64,000 nucleotides of DNA from JALORV01 sp963775635 (GTDB taxonomy: Bacteria; Pseudomonadota; Gammaproteobacteria; Burkholderiales; Burkholderiaceae_F), in contig CAVZJO010000007.1 of NCBI GenBank assembly GCA_963775635.1, positions 1 to 64,000 of the forward strand, written 5' to 3'. A model generated the notes under the pieces. The model searched no databases, was not told the origin of the DNA, and was given only the letters and a program-made list of their open reading frames with translations. Each line of letters starts with the position of its first letter. Position 1 is the stretch's first letter. Shown here piece by piece: positions 25,715 to 35,625 of this stretch. The position numbers and the translations under genes were made by a program.

Positions 25715-28008
25715 GTGATGAGGGCGTTATTGACCGGGTGCGCCTTGGCGCTGTTGGCCGCATGCGGAGGCGGCTCGTCCGGCGATATGTCCGGCGGTGT
25801 CAACCAGCCCCCCGCCGGTGTCAACCAGCCCCCCGCCGCCCTCATCGCTAGTCCGGCCGAAGGTACGACCTTCCAGGCCGGCGATACGTTGGCTTTCAGC
25901 GGCTCGGCCACCGACCCCGAGGACGGCGCCGAACCCGCAACGCGGCTCACCTGGTGGGCCGAGTTCCACCACGACACGCACCCCACCCCTTCCAGCCGGA
26001 GACCACCGGCGGCAGCGGCACGGTCACGATCCCGACGCGCAACGAGACCTCGGACAACGTCTGGTACCGCTTCCACCTCCGTGCCACCGACAGCGCCGGG
26101 CTTTCCACCGAAGTGACCCGCGACGTGCTGCCGCGCAAGGTGCAGGTCACGCTCGCGACCCAGCCGGCGGGGCTGGCGCTGACGCTGGATGGTCAGCCGG
26201 TGACCGCGCCCACCACCTTCACCGGCGTGGTGGGCATCGAGCGTGATCTCGGGGCCGCTGACCAGCAGGCCAACGGTAGGAGCTATCGCTTCGACAGCTG
26301 GAGCGACGGCGAGGCGGCCAGCCACACCATCGCCACGCCGGCGTCCTCGACGACCTACACCGCCACCTTCACCGACATCGGGCCCGCCAACCAGGCGCCC
26401 AGCGTGGCCCTGTCGGCCGCCGCGAACGGCACCGTGGGCAGCGCGATGACGCTCACCGCCACCGCCACGGACAGCGACGGCAGCGTGACGCGGGTCGAGT
26501 TCTTCGACGGCACGGCATCGCTGAACGTCGACACGGCCGCTCCCTTCACCTTCTCCTGGACGCCCAGCACCGCGGGCACGCACGCGCTGACGGCGGTGGC
26601 TACCGATGACCAGGGTGCGACGACGAGGAGCGCGGCGGTGTCGGTGAACGTCGCAGAAGGCAGCGGCGCCGACACGCAGCCGCCCAACATCGCGCTGACG
26701 TCGCCGGCCGATCTCGCGCAAAACCTGGTCGGCACGCTGACCCTGTCCGCGACGGCCACCGACAACGTCGGCGTGGTCGGCGTGGAGTTCCAGATCGACG
26801 GCCAGACCGTGGGCAGCGAGGTCACGAGCGCGCCGTACTCGGTCACCGTGGACAGCACCGTGCTATGCAGTCTGGCCAGCACATCATTCGCGCGCGGGCG
26901 CGCGACGCGGCCGGCAACGTGTCGGCATGGTCGCGTATCACCGTGAGCTTCGCGTCCACCCCGCGCCTGCCGGCCGGCTTCTCGAAGAACGAGTCGTGGG
27001 TCACCGGCCTGAGCGAACCCGCCACTTTCGCGCAGGCGCCCGATGGCCGCATCTTCGTTTGCGAGAAGGGCGGCCGCCTTCGCGTGATCAAGAACGGCGC
27101 GCTGCTGCCGACTCCCTTCCACCGGTTCACGGTGAACAACAGCGGCGAGCGCGGCCTGATCGGCGTGGCCTTCCATCCCGACTTCGCGAGCAACGGCTAC
27201 GTGTACGCCCACTACACGGCGACCACGCCGACCATGCACAACCGCATCAGCCGCCTCGTCGCCAACGGCGACGTGTCGACCGGTGCGGAGACCGTGATCG
27301 TGGACCTGCCGACCTTGTCGGCGGCCTCTCCACAACGGCGGCGCGATCCACTTCGGCCCCGACGGCAAGCTCTATGCGGCGGTCGGCGACAACGGTGTGG
27401 GCAGCAACGCGCAGAACCTGGCGCTGGTCTTGGGCAAGATGCTGCGCTTCAACGACGACGGCACCATCCCGACCGACAACCCGTTCTACGGCTCGCAGAC
27501 CGGGCTCGCGCGGGCGGTGTGGGCGTACGGCCTGCGCAATCCGTTCACCTTCGCTTTCCAACCCGGCACCGGTCGCATGCACATCAACGACGTCGGACAG
27601 GCAACCTGGGAGGAGATCAACCTCGGCATGGCCGGCGCGAACTACGGTTGGCCCGGATCCGAGGGACCCGTTCGTGTCACGGCCGGCATCACCGGTCCCC
27701 TTTTCGCGTATAACCACTCCGCCGCCAACCCGCCCGGGTCGGGGCCCGGGGGGTTCCTGGTCGGCGCGTCGATCATCGGCGGCGCGTTCTATCCGGCCAA
27801 CGGCAACTTCCCCGCGGGGTACCGAAACAGCTACTTCTTCGCCGACTACGTCAAGCGCTGGGTCAGCCGGCTCGACACGGTGAACGAGGGCGACGCCTAC
27901 GGCTTCGCGCAAATCGGCGGCGCGCCGGTCAGCGTCCTCGCGGGGGTCGACGGGGCCCTTTACGTGCTGACGCTGCAGGGTTCGATCACGCGGATCAGCG
28001 CGCCTTGA
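25715..28008 (+). pseudogene. Lipoprotein PQQ-type sugar (glucose/sorbosone) dehydrogenase with Ig-like repeats, three frameshifts
   Basis: Exported protein of about 760 residues when the frames are joined. It starts with a lipobox (GCALALLAACGGG), then a duplicated 21-bp coding repeat (GVNQPPA twice), then Ig/cadherin-like modules (ASPAEGTTFQAGDTLAFSG; APSVALSAAANGTVG with VTRVEFFDG; TVGSEVTSAPYSVTVDST), and ends with the GSDH six-blade propeller: PDGRIFVCEKGGRLRVI, RGLIGVAFHPDFASNGYVY, HNGGAIHFGPDGKLY, VWAYGLRNPFTFAF, GANYGWPGSEG. Family members oxidise sugars with PQQ in the periplasm. Frame changes lie near 25980, 26865 and 27330. No internal stops exist otherwise. GTG 25715 or ATG 25718 may start it. 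Function depends on whether the indels are real. Confidence 0.74.
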
Positions 28009-28629
28009 ACAGTGCGGGTTGCGTCCCCACGGACACGTCAACCGCGTCGTCGAACTGCACGGGCGCACGATTCGCGCCGAGAGCACCTCTGCAGAGAGCT
28101 TGAACCTCGAGTTCACCTTGTCGGAGTTTGTGCTCGCTGCTTACGGCTATTCCAGAGCCACACTTCCCCGAGGATGATTCCTACTCAAGGTGTACTGCCA
28201 CAAGTAATCAAGCCTTGGTGCTACCAGGGGGTAGTACAACGTCGCGAGCTTCGACGCCGAGTTTTCACACAGGTGCGCCGGGAGACCGGCAAGGAGTAAG
28301 GGGTGCAAGTCCCCGACGATGAAGGAATAGCGAACCACATCGGCCCCAAGCCGTGCGCCGGCATCCGCGAGGGTGTCGGCGAAGCGTCGGCCGGGGTACG
28401 TGCAGGCCAGCCATTGAGCCGCGATAGAAAACTGTCTCCGGGTGCCGACGCTGTCTGTGTAGCGGAAGGCAACACGAACGAGTGCGTCAGCGCAAGCACT
28501 CGGCCGACCCGGCGTGGTCGGAGAACCTGGCACGCACGCACGCTCCTTGTACGGGAACCGGGAGATCTCGGGTCTGACCAGTCGCAGTACTTGGCTGGCC
28601 CGCGTCGGGGAGGCGAGGAGCCGTAGCCG

Positions 28630-30110
28630 ATGATGAACGGATCCGAGAGGTCAGACTCCGCCATACGAGCGAAGAAGCCTGCGAACAAGGTCGGGAAGCC
28701 GGCGGCGGAGTGGGTGGAGCAAAGGGCGGGGACCGAGGGGAACACGGGCCAACCACACACGTGCCGGGCGCAGAGCCGGAAGTGGCGTGTCACAGGGGCT
28801 GGACCGTGTACGGATGGCTGCAAGGCAACGGAAGAAGGAGAGGTTCACCGCGCTGCTGCACCACGTCACGGTCGATTTGCTGCGGGAGTCATTCCTGGCG
28901 CTCAAGCGCCAGGCGGCACCCGGAGTCGATGGCCTGACATGGAAGGACTACGAGGCGGATGGGGAGGACAAACTCCACGACTCTGCACGCACGAGTCCAT
29001 AGCGGTGCGTACCGGGCGCTGCCCGTCAGGCGACGGTTCATTCCGAAGCCGGGCGGTCGACAGCGTCCGCTTGGTATCGCCGCGCTGGAGGACAAAATCG
29101 TTCAGCGCGCACTCGTCGCGGTGCTCAACGCGATCTACGAGGAAGACTTCCTCGGGTTCTCGTACGGGTTCCGTCCTGGGCGCAGCCAGCACGATGCAAT
29201 GGATGCGCTGACGGTGGCGATCTGCGATACCCCGGTGAACTGGATACTCGACGCCGACATCCGCGGCTTCTTTGACTCGGTCAGCCACGAATGGCTGGTC
29301 CGTTTCCTGAAGCACCGCATCGGCGACGAACGCGTCATTCGTCTTGTGCAAAAGTGGCTCAAGGCGGGCGTTCTGGAAGAGGGGCAATGGAGCGTCAGTG
29401 AGGCGGGGACGCCGCAAGGGGCAGTGGCATCGCCGCTGCTTGCCAACGTCTACCTGCACTACGTCTTTGACCTCTGGGCCAAGCAATGGCGGCGGCACGA
29501 AGCCACAGGCAACATGATCGTCGTGCGCTACGCCGACGACATCGTCGTGGGCTTCGAGCACGAAGCCGATGCGAGGCACTTCCGGGATGCGATGCGAACG
29601 AGGTTCGAGCCGTTCGCGCTCGAGCTGCACGGGGAGAAGACCCGCCTGCTGGAGTTCGGTCGCTTTGCAGCGGCTCGGCGACGGCGGCGTGGGTTGGGCA
29701 AACCGGAGACCTTCACCTTCCTGGGGTTCACGTTCATCTGTGGCACGTCCCGGCGCGGGGCCTTCCAGCTTCAGCGCAAAACACGGGGCGACCGCATGCG
29801 AGCGAAGCTTCGGGAGATCAAGGAGCAGCTCCGTCGCCGTATGCACGACGCCATCCCCGACCAGGGCCGATGGCTAAAGGCGGTGGTGACGGGTTTCTTT
29901 GCTTACCACGCGGTGCCCACAAATGCGCGGGCGCTTAGTGCGTTCCGGCACCATGTCACCGATCTCTGGCGACGCACGCTGCGGCGGCGTGGTCAGAAGG
30001 ATCGGCTGACGTGGAATCGGATGACGCAAATCGCTGCTGCCTGGTTGCCCCCACCCCGCATCCTTCATCCCTGGCCAAACCAGCGCTTTGCCGTCAAACA
30101 CCCAAGGTAG
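28630..30110 (+). pseudogene. ltrA: Group II intron reverse transcriptase/maturase, frameshifted and shortened
   Basis: RT domain with IPKPGGRQRPLGIAALEDKI, GFSYGFRPGRSQHDAM, ILDADIRGFFDSVSHEWL, GTPQGAVASPLLANVYLHY and the catalytic YADD in VVRYADDIVVGFE; then the maturase X domain (WLKAVVTGFFAYHAVPTN, LSAFRHHVTDLWRRTL, RILHPWPNQRFAVKHPR). No endonuclease domain. The N-terminal part reads in three frames: MMNGSERSD to about 28780, then ARQRKKERFTALLHH, then from about 28965 the rest. The stop directly after KHPR is where homologues read KHPRW and continue about 20 residues, so TGG has become TAG. Catalytic residues remain, but translation as one protein is prevented unless the indels are sequencing errors. 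Confidence 0.8.
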
Positions 30111-30183
30111 GAGCCGAATGCTCGAATCGGGCACGTTCGGATCTGTGCGGGGGGTGCTCGGTAACGAGCATCCCTACCGCGAT
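30111..30183 (+). ncRNA. Group II intron domains V and VI
   Basis: The 34-base hairpin opening GAGCCGAATGC and closing with GCACGTTCGGATC is domain V, carrying the catalytic AGC triad near its 5' end. The following G-run hairpin (GTGCTCGGTAACGAGCAT) is domain VI with an unpaired A expected to act as branch point. Together they mark the intron's 3' end at about 30183. Confidence 0.78.
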
Positions 30184-30422
30184 CCTAGGTCGCGTGATGT
30201 CGTGCGCAAACGCACTCGTTCTGGTAATTCAGCAAAGCAGGGGACAGGTGCGCTTCTGCGCGTGACCACCCGCCACAGGCACGATAGCGGTTTGAGGTTA
30301 TATCCCCGGGTGGCGGGTCCGAAGGCGTCGCGCGAGACCCTTCCCCACGAACATTGGCTACGAGGCGCTTGGGCGCATTCGGCCGCCACTGCGGGAAGTA
30401 GCGCGGGTAATCTAGCTAGGCA

Positions 30423-30465
30423 TAAAAGAGAAAACACAAGTAAATCAAGGACGTTGCTTGTGTTT
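30423..30465 (-). terminator. Rho-independent terminator of tRNA-Asn
   Basis: Nine-base stem (30432-30440 with 30457-30465) followed on the minus strand by a T-rich tract (30423-30431). It starts three bases after the tRNA's CCA end. Confidence 0.7.
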
Positions 30466-30467
30466 AT

Positions 30468-30543
30468 TGGCTCCCCGACCTGGACTCGAACCAGGGACCT
30501 GCGGATTAACAGTCCGTCGCTCTACCAACTGAGCTATCGGGGA
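30468..30543 (-). tRNA. tRNA-Asn (GTT)
   Basis: 76 bases with encoded CCA. The acceptor stem TCCCCGA pairs with TCGGGGA; the D arm AGCTCAGTTGGTAGAGC, anticodon loop with GTT, and T arm GGTTCGAGTCC are canonical. A terminator follows directly. Confidence 0.97.
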
Positions 30544-30605
30544 AAAGGCGAGGCCACGAGTATAGCGGCGGCCTGTTGGCCTCTCGATAGAGCCGCCGCG
30601 ACGAA

Positions 30606-31808
30606 CTAGAGTACGTGCGCGATTGCGTCGGCGACGTAGTCGACGTTCTTCGCGTTCAATGCGGCCACACAGATGCGGCCAGTCGACACCGCGTAGATCC
30701 CGAATTCGGCGCCGAGCCGGTGGACCTGCGCCGAGGTCAGCCCGGTGTAGGAGAACATGCCGTTCTGTTTCTCGATGAAGCTGAAGTCGGGCTTCACCTT
30801 GCGCGCAGCCAGGTCCTGCACGAGGCGGCGGCGCATCGCCTTGACGCGTGTGCGCATCTCGGCAAGCTCGGCTTCCCACTGGGTCCTTAGCTCCGGCGTG
30901 TTGAGCACCGTGGCGACGACCATGCCACCGTGGGTCGGCGGCGTCGAGTAATTCGCGCGGATCACCCGCTTGAGCTGACTCAGGACACGGGCCGATTCGT
31001 CCTTGCTCTGGTCGACAATCGTGAGTGCGCCGACGCGCTCGCCGTACAACGAAAAGCTCTTCGAGAACGAACTCGCGATCAGGAAGGTGACGTCGGACTC
31101 GGCGAAAAGCCGCACGGCCGCGCCGTCGGCCTCGATCCCTTCGCCGAAGCCTTGGTAAGCGATGTCGAGGAAGGCCACCAGGTCGCCCGCCTGCACGATC
31201 TCGAGCACCTGGCGCCACTGATCGAGGTTCAGGTCGGCGCCGGTCGGGTTGTGACAGCACGCATGCAATACAACGATGGAGCGCGGGGGCAGGGCGCGCA
31301 GTGCCTCGGACATCGCCGCGAAGTTGACTCCGTGCGTAGCCGGGTCGTAATAGGAGTAGCTGACGACGCGGAAGCCGGCGCTTTCGAAGATCGCTCGGTG
31401 GTTTTCCCAGCTGGGGTCGCTAATCGCGACCACGGCATCCGGCAGCACACGTTGCAGCAGTTCGGCGCCAATGCGCAGGCCTCCGGTGCCGCCGAGCGCC
31501 TGAGCGGTGATGGCACGGCCCTGCGCGATTACGGGCGAAGCCGATCCGAACAGGAGTTGCTGTACGGCCGCGTCATACACGGGAATGCCTTCGATCGGCA
31601 GATAGCCGCGCGGGGCGGGTTGGGCGACGCGCTGACGCTCGGCCTCGGCCACCGCCCGCAACACCGGGATGCGACCTTCCTCAGTGAAGTAGACACCGAC
31701 ACCGAGGTTGACCTTCTGCGGCCGTGGGTCGTGGGCGAACGCCTCGCTCAGCCCGAGGATCGGATCGCGCGGCGCCAGTTCGACGCTCGAAAACAGTGAA
31801 TCCCTCAT
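30606..31808 (-). CDS. Aromatic/aspartate aminotransferase (fold-type I, TyrB/AspC-like)
   Basis: 400-residue PLP aminotransferase that moves amino groups between aspartate or aromatic amino acids and 2-oxoglutarate in the cytoplasm. Marks are PQKVNLGVGVYFTEEG, ALGGTGGLRIGAELL, CCHNPTGADLN (Asn to substrate), LDIAYQGFGEG (Asp/Tyr to PLP) and SSFSKSFSLYGERVG with the PLP Lys. The start at 31808 is preferred over ATG 31823 because AGGAA precedes it with good spacing and the family begins SLFSSVELAPRDPI. It is divergent from uvrB, an arrangement common in betaproteobacteria; the ~300 bases between them hold no gene. Confidence 0.92.
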   Translation of the reverse strand: MRDSLFSSVELAPRDPILGLSEAFAHDPRPQKVNLGVGVYFTEEGRIPVLRAVAEAERQRVAQPAPRGYLPIEGIPVYDAAVQQLLFGSASPVIAQGRAITAQALGGTGGLRIGAELLQRVLPDAVVAISDPSWENHRAIFESAGFRVVSYSYYDPATHGVNFAAMSEALRALPPRSIVVLHACCHNPTGADLNLDQWRQVLEIVQAGDLVAFLDIAYQGFGEGIEADGAAVRLFAESDVTFLIASSFSKSFSLYGERVGALTIVDQSKDESARVLSQLKRVIRANYSTPPTHGGMVVATVLNTPELRTQWEAELAEMRTRVKAMRRRLVQDLAARKVKPDFSFIEKQNGMFSYTGLTSAQVHRLGAEFGIYAVSTGRICVAALNAKNVDYVADAIAHVL

Positions 31809-32106
31809 CAGCGTTCCTGTCACGCGGGTTGCCGCGTCACTTTTCTATTTGTATTCATCTACTTGAACGCGATAGCTAGCGCGACTTCAGAGACTGTGAC
31901 ACGATCAGGCGCGTGCTGCCGCAGTGCAGACTGCCCGGACGAGCCGTGTCCGGCTCGACCGATGTGGAATCAGCGCTCGGAATGATTCTCAAATGGGCTC
32001 TAAGCTATTGATTTCACGTCAACGGATACCTAGGGCGCGTCGATGCGAGGTATAGGCTTTTTTGCACCGCGATGCTAGCATTCTGGTTTATTTGCGCGGT
32101 ATTGCG

Positions 32107-34182
32107 GTGCAAAAAATCGTGTTTTCGACTTTTCCCAACAGTCCCTTCCAGTTGCACCAGCCATTCGAGCCGGCCGGCGACCAACCGCAGGCTATAGAAC
32201 GGTTGTCACAGGGGATGGCTGACGGTTTGGCGTTTCAGACGCTGCTCGGAGTGACCGGCTCGGGCAAGACGTACACGATGGCACACGTTATTGCGCGTGC
32301 GGGCTGCCCCACGCTGGTACTCGCGCCGAACAAAACACTAGCGGCGCAGCTCTACTCCGAGATGCGCGAGTTCTTTCCGAACAATGCCGTCGAGTACTTC
32401 GTCTCGTACTACGACTACTACCAGCCGGAAGCCTACGTCCCGTCGCGCGACCTGTACATCGAGAAGGACTCGTCGATCAACGAGCATATCGAGCAGATGC
32501 GGCTGTCGGCGACGAAGTCGCTGCTCGAGCGGCGCGATGTCGTGATTGTCGCCACCGTTTCGGCGATCTACGGCATCGGCAACCCGTCCGACTACCACTC
32601 GATGGTGCTGACGGTGCGCCACAAGGACCGGCTGAGCCAGCGTGACATCATCGTCCGGCTGGCGCAGATGCAGTACAAGCGCAGCGAGCTGGAGTTCTCG
32701 CGTGGGACGTTCCGCGTTCGTGGCGACACGATCGACATCTTTCCGGCCGAGCACGCCGAGTTGGCCGTGCGCATCGAGCTATTTGACGACGAGGTTGACT
32801 CGATCCAGCTGTTCGACCCCTTGACCGGACGGGTGCGTCAGAAGATCCCGCGCTTCACGCTGTATCCCTCGTCCCATTACGTCACGCCGCGCGACAACGT
32901 GCTGCGTGCGCTGGACGGCATCAAGGAAGAGCTGAAGGAGCGCATCGAAGCGTTCGTCGCTACGGGCAAGCTGGTCGAGGCGCAGCGGATCGAACAGCGC
33001 ACTCGCTTCGACATGGAGATGCTGAACGAGCTCGGTTTCTGCAAGGGAATCGAGAACTACACGCGCCACATTTCGGGTGCGCGGCCAGGCGAACCGCCCT
33101 CGACGCTGGTCGACTACTTGCCACCGGACGCGCTGATGATCGTCGACGAGTCGCACGTGACCATTCCGCAGCTGGGTGGCATGTATCGGGGTGACCGGGC
33201 TCGCAAGGAGACGCTGGTCGAATTCGGCTTCCGTTTGCCGTCGGCACTCGACAACAGGCCGCTCCGCTTCGACGAGTTCGAACGCAAGATGCGCCGCTGC
33301 GTCTTCGTGTCGGCCACGCCGGCGGCGTACGAACTTGAGCATTCGTCGCAAGTGGTGGAGCAGGTCGTCCGCCCGACCGGCTTGGTCGATCCGGCGGTGG
33401 AGGTCCGTCCGGCGCGTACGCAAGTCGACGACGTGCTCTCGGAAATCGCGGTCCGGGTCGCGCGCAACGAGCGGGTTCTGATCACCACGCTCACCAAGCG
33501 GATGGCCGAAGACCTCACGGAGTTCCTGTCAGAGCATGGCGTCAAGGTGCGTTACCTGCATTCCGACGTCGACAATCTCGAGCGCGTCGAAATCATCCGT
33601 GACCTGCGTGCCGGGACCTTCGATGTCCTGGTGGGCATCAACTTGCTGCGCGAAGGGCTGGATCTGCCGGAAGTCTCGCTCGTCGCGATCCTGGATGCCG
33701 ACAAGGAAGGATTCCTGCGGTCGGAGCGTTCGCTGATCCAGACGATCGGACGCGCAGCCCGCAACCTGAACGGCACGGCGATCCTGTATGCCGACGTCGA
33801 AACCAATTCGATGCGGCGTGCGCTGGACGAAACCGACCGACGCCGCGCCAAGCAGGGCGCATTCAACGTCGAACACGGCGTGACCCCGCGCGGCGTGACG
33901 AAGGAAGTGCGCGAGATGATCGACGGTGTCTACGACGCATCCGCGCAGCGCGAAGAGCGCAAGGCCGCCGCGGCGAGCGCCGAGTACGAGGTCATGTCGG
34001 AGAAGCAGGTGGCGCGGGAACTCAAGCGGCTCGAGAAGCAGATGTTCGAGCATGCGAAAAACCTCGAGTTCGAGAAGGCTGCGCGGGTGCGCGACCAGCT
34101 CGCGCTCCTCAAGCAACAGGTGTTTGGCGCGGCCGGAACAACCAACGTCATACCGCTGGTGGCCGGCGAGAAGGCGGCATGA
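32107..34182 (+). CDS. uvrB: UvrABC excinuclease subunit B
   Basis: DNA-damage verification helicase of nucleotide excision repair, loaded by UvrA and cut partner of UvrC. 691 residues from GTG 32107; the earlier TTG at 32062 gives a 706-residue form that lacks family support. FQLHQPFEPAGDQPQAIERL opens the protein; Walker A is LLGVTGSGKTYTMA; the beta-hairpin that pries the strands is VSYYDYYQPEAYVPSRD; helicase motifs include DESHVTIPQ and FVSATPAAYE, and GRAARNLNG near the end. The C-terminal UVR domain (LEKQMFEHAKNLEFEKAARV) binds UvrC. Full length and intact. Confidence 0.97.
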   Translation: MQKIVFSTFPNSPFQLHQPFEPAGDQPQAIERLSQGMADGLAFQTLLGVTGSGKTYTMAHVIARAGCPTLVLAPNKTLAAQLYSEMREFFPNNAVEYFVSYYDYYQPEAYVPSRDLYIEKDSSINEHIEQMRLSATKSLLERRDVVIVATVSAIYGIGNPSDYHSMVLTVRHKDRLSQRDIIVRLAQMQYKRSELEFSRGTFRVRGDTIDIFPAEHAELAVRIELFDDEVDSIQLFDPLTGRVRQKIPRFTLYPSSHYVTPRDNVLRALDGIKEELKERIEAFVATGKLVEAQRIEQRTRFDMEMLNELGFCKGIENYTRHISGARPGEPPSTLVDYLPPDALMIVDESHVTIPQLGGMYRGDRARKETLVEFGFRLPSALDNRPLRFDEFERKMRRCVFVSATPAAYELEHSSQVVEQVVRPTGLVDPAVEVRPARTQVDDVLSEIAVRVARNERVLITTLTKRMAEDLTEFLSEHGVKVRYLHSDVDNLERVEIIRDLRAGTFDVLVGINLLREGLDLPEVSLVAILDADKEGFLRSERSLIQTIGRAARNLNGTAILYADVETNSMRRALDETDRRRAKQGAFNVEHGVTPRGVTKEVREMIDGVYDASAQREERKAAAASAEYEVMSEKQVARELKRLEKQMFEHAKNLEFEKAARVRDQLALLKQQVFGAAGTTNVIPLVAGEKAA

Positions 34183-34352
34183 AGGCAGGCGATGAAGCGA
34201 CCACCGGGCGGGCCGAAAGCGGCGCCGAAGTCGTCGTCATGAACTTTCGGCCGAATGCCGGGTCTGCGCGAGATGAGATGTCGGCCGACGTTGAGCGTCG
34301 GGCGTTGAGGTTTCAGGAAAACACGTGTCCCCAACCAAGGGCACGCACATAA
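34179..34352 (+). CDS. Hypothetical 57-residue ORF overlapping the uvrB stop
   Basis: ATG at 34179 overlaps the uvrB stop codon (ATGA) and opens 57 codons. The peptide is Glu/Arg/Ala-rich with no signal, membrane segment or recognised motif. Translational coupling to uvrB is possible, but composition and size are also compatible with chance in GC-rich DNA. Confidence 0.22.
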   Translation: MKAGDEATTGRAESGAEVVVMNFRPNAGSARDEMSADVERRALRFQENTCPQPRART

Positions 34353-34392
34353 CGGGGCGGCGAGCTGCCGACAGGGAAAGGTGGATAAGGCG

Positions 34393-34881
34393 ATGACCAA
34401 AATCCTTTTTGTTTGCATGGGAAATATTTGCCGCTCTCCCACTGCGGAAGGCGTGTTCCGAAAGATGGTGACCGATGCCGGCCTGGACGACAGCGTCCAT
34501 ATCGCATCAGCGGGCACGCATGCCTACCATGTCGGGGAACCTGCGGATGTCCGCGCCCAGCAGGCTGCGCGCAAGCGGGGCTATAACATCGGTGAATTCC
34601 GCGCGCGCCAGGTCACGCAGGACGACTTCCGCGACTACGACCTGATTCTCGCGATGGACTGGGAGAATCTGTCGTTGCTGCAGCAACAATGCCCGCGCGG
34701 CAACAAGCACAAGCTGCACTTGCTGATGCGCTATGCCGGAGAGTTCGACGCCGCGACGGTGCCGGATCCGTACTACGGCGGGCCCGAGGGCTTCGGCACG
34801 GTACTCGACTACGTCGAGGACGCCTGCCAGGGGCTGCTCGAAGTGGTGCGCAAGCGTGCCACCATGTACGCGGCCGCCTGA
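34393..34881 (+). CDS. Low-molecular-weight protein-tyrosine phosphatase
   Basis: 162-residue cytoplasmic phosphatase. The P-loop FVCMGNICRSPTAEGVF carries the CX5R nucleophile Cys and Arg at the N-terminus; the general-acid Asp is in TVPDPYYGGPEGF. The usual target in exopolysaccharide-making bacteria is a tyrosine kinase such as Wzc, but no kinase is in this window, and the gene after uvrB in many betaproteobacteria is this phosphatase, followed by iscR, which is missing here. ATG 34393 is preferred to GTG 34381. A strong terminator follows, so transcription ends here. Confidence 0.93.
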   Translation: MTKILFVCMGNICRSPTAEGVFRKMVTDAGLDDSVHIASAGTHAYHVGEPADVRAQQAARKRGYNIGEFRARQVTQDDFRDYDLILAMDWENLSLLQQQCPRGNKHKLHLLMRYAGEFDAATVPDPYYGGPEGFGTVLDYVEDACQGLLEVVRKRATMYAAA

Positions 34882-34897
34882 ACGATCACTTTAGTCG

Positions 34898-34935
34898 GCA
34901 AGCGGGGCGCTGCGGCGCCCCGCTTGCGTTTTTTG
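34898..34935 (+). terminator. Rho-independent terminator after the phosphatase gene
   Basis: 13-bp perfect stem (34898-34910 with 34915-34927), TGCG loop, then a run of six T. Ends the uvrB-phosphatase transcription unit. Confidence 0.93.
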
Positions 34936-34970
34936 TAGAGTGGATTCGGACGCGCAGCAGCTTGGGGACC

Positions 34971-35540
34971 ATGAAACCCACGGAAGTGACCGACTTCTGG
35001 TTCGGCCCTAAAGCGGAGCGCGACAACGCCACTGCGCGCGACTTCTGGTTCAGCCAGTCGGCAGCGACCGATGACGAGATCCGCACACGCTTCGAAGCGA
35101 CGGTGGCGGCTGCGCTACACGGTGAACTTGGAAACTGGTCAGAATCGGATGAAGGCGCGCTCGCGCTGATCCTGCTGCTGGATCAGTTCACGCGCAACAT
35201 CCACCGCGGGACGGCCGCAGCTTTCGCCGGCGATTCGACTGCACTGACGCACGCCCGCCGCCTGGTCCGCAGCGGGGCAGACCGCCGATTCTCGAAGCTC
35301 GAACGCTGGTTCATCTACATGCCGTTCGAGCATTCCGAGCAGTTGACCGACCAGCAGGACTCGCTGCGGCTGTTCGGCGAACTGGCGGTGGACGGCGAGC
35401 CCGCACCGCTCGCCTGGGCCCAGCGGCACTTCGAGGTCATCCGCCGCTTTGGCCGATTTCCGCATCGAAACCAGATCCTCGGTCGCGTTTCGACGCCCGA
35501 GGAGATCGAATTTCTCCAACAGCCGGGTTCACGCTTCTAA
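34971..35540 (+). CDS. DUF924 family protein
   Basis: 189 residues, all-helical TPR-like fold predicted. Family marks are VTDFWFGPKAERDNATARDF at the N-terminus, LILLLDQFTRNIHRGTAAAFAGD, FIYMPFEHSEQL and the closing HFEVIRRFGRFPHRNQILGR. Widely conserved in proteobacteria and eukaryotes; function is not known. It starts 36 bases after the terminator and is separated from tsaB by 85 bases, so it has its own promoter. Confidence 0.88.
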   Translation: MKPTEVTDFWFGPKAERDNATARDFWFSQSAATDDEIRTRFEATVAAALHGELGNWSESDEGALALILLLDQFTRNIHRGTAAAFAGDSTALTHARRLVRSGADRRFSKLERWFIYMPFEHSEQLTDQQDSLRLFGELAVDGEPAPLAWAQRHFEVIRRFGRFPHRNQILGRVSTPEEIEFLQQPGSRF

Positions 35541-35625
35541 ACGTCGCGCGACTTGGCTCGATGCCGCTGCAAGGCGCTTGGATAGAATTCGGCGATCCCG
35601 CAACCGTGTCGAACGCCTACGGCGC

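Larger units (their letters stand above)
28273..30183 (+). mobile_element. Group II intron (bacterial retroelement)
   Basis: The left end is GTGCG at 28273, the consensus 5' end of group II introns, followed by a structured leader. A reverse transcriptase/maturase frame (28630-30110) occupies domain IV. Immediately after it lies a recognisable domain V (30111-30144) and domain VI, ending in the sequence pattern usual for this type (about 30183). Such introns self-splice from RNA and retro-home with the maturase. The insertion lies between the sugar dehydrogenase and tRNA-Asn, in what looks like non-coding DNA. The exact 3' end is within a base or two. The reverse transcriptase is damaged, so this copy probably cannot move by itself. 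Confidence 0.85.

Noticed and set aside
25797..25838. Direct 21-bp repeat considered as CRISPR-like or phase-variable
   Set aside because: Only two adjacent copies in frame inside a lipoprotein linker; no spacers.
32072..32081. 10-bp palindrome upstream of uvrB as an SOS operator
   Set aside because: ATGCTAGCAT does not match the LexA CTG-N10-CAG pattern, and no such box was found in the gap.
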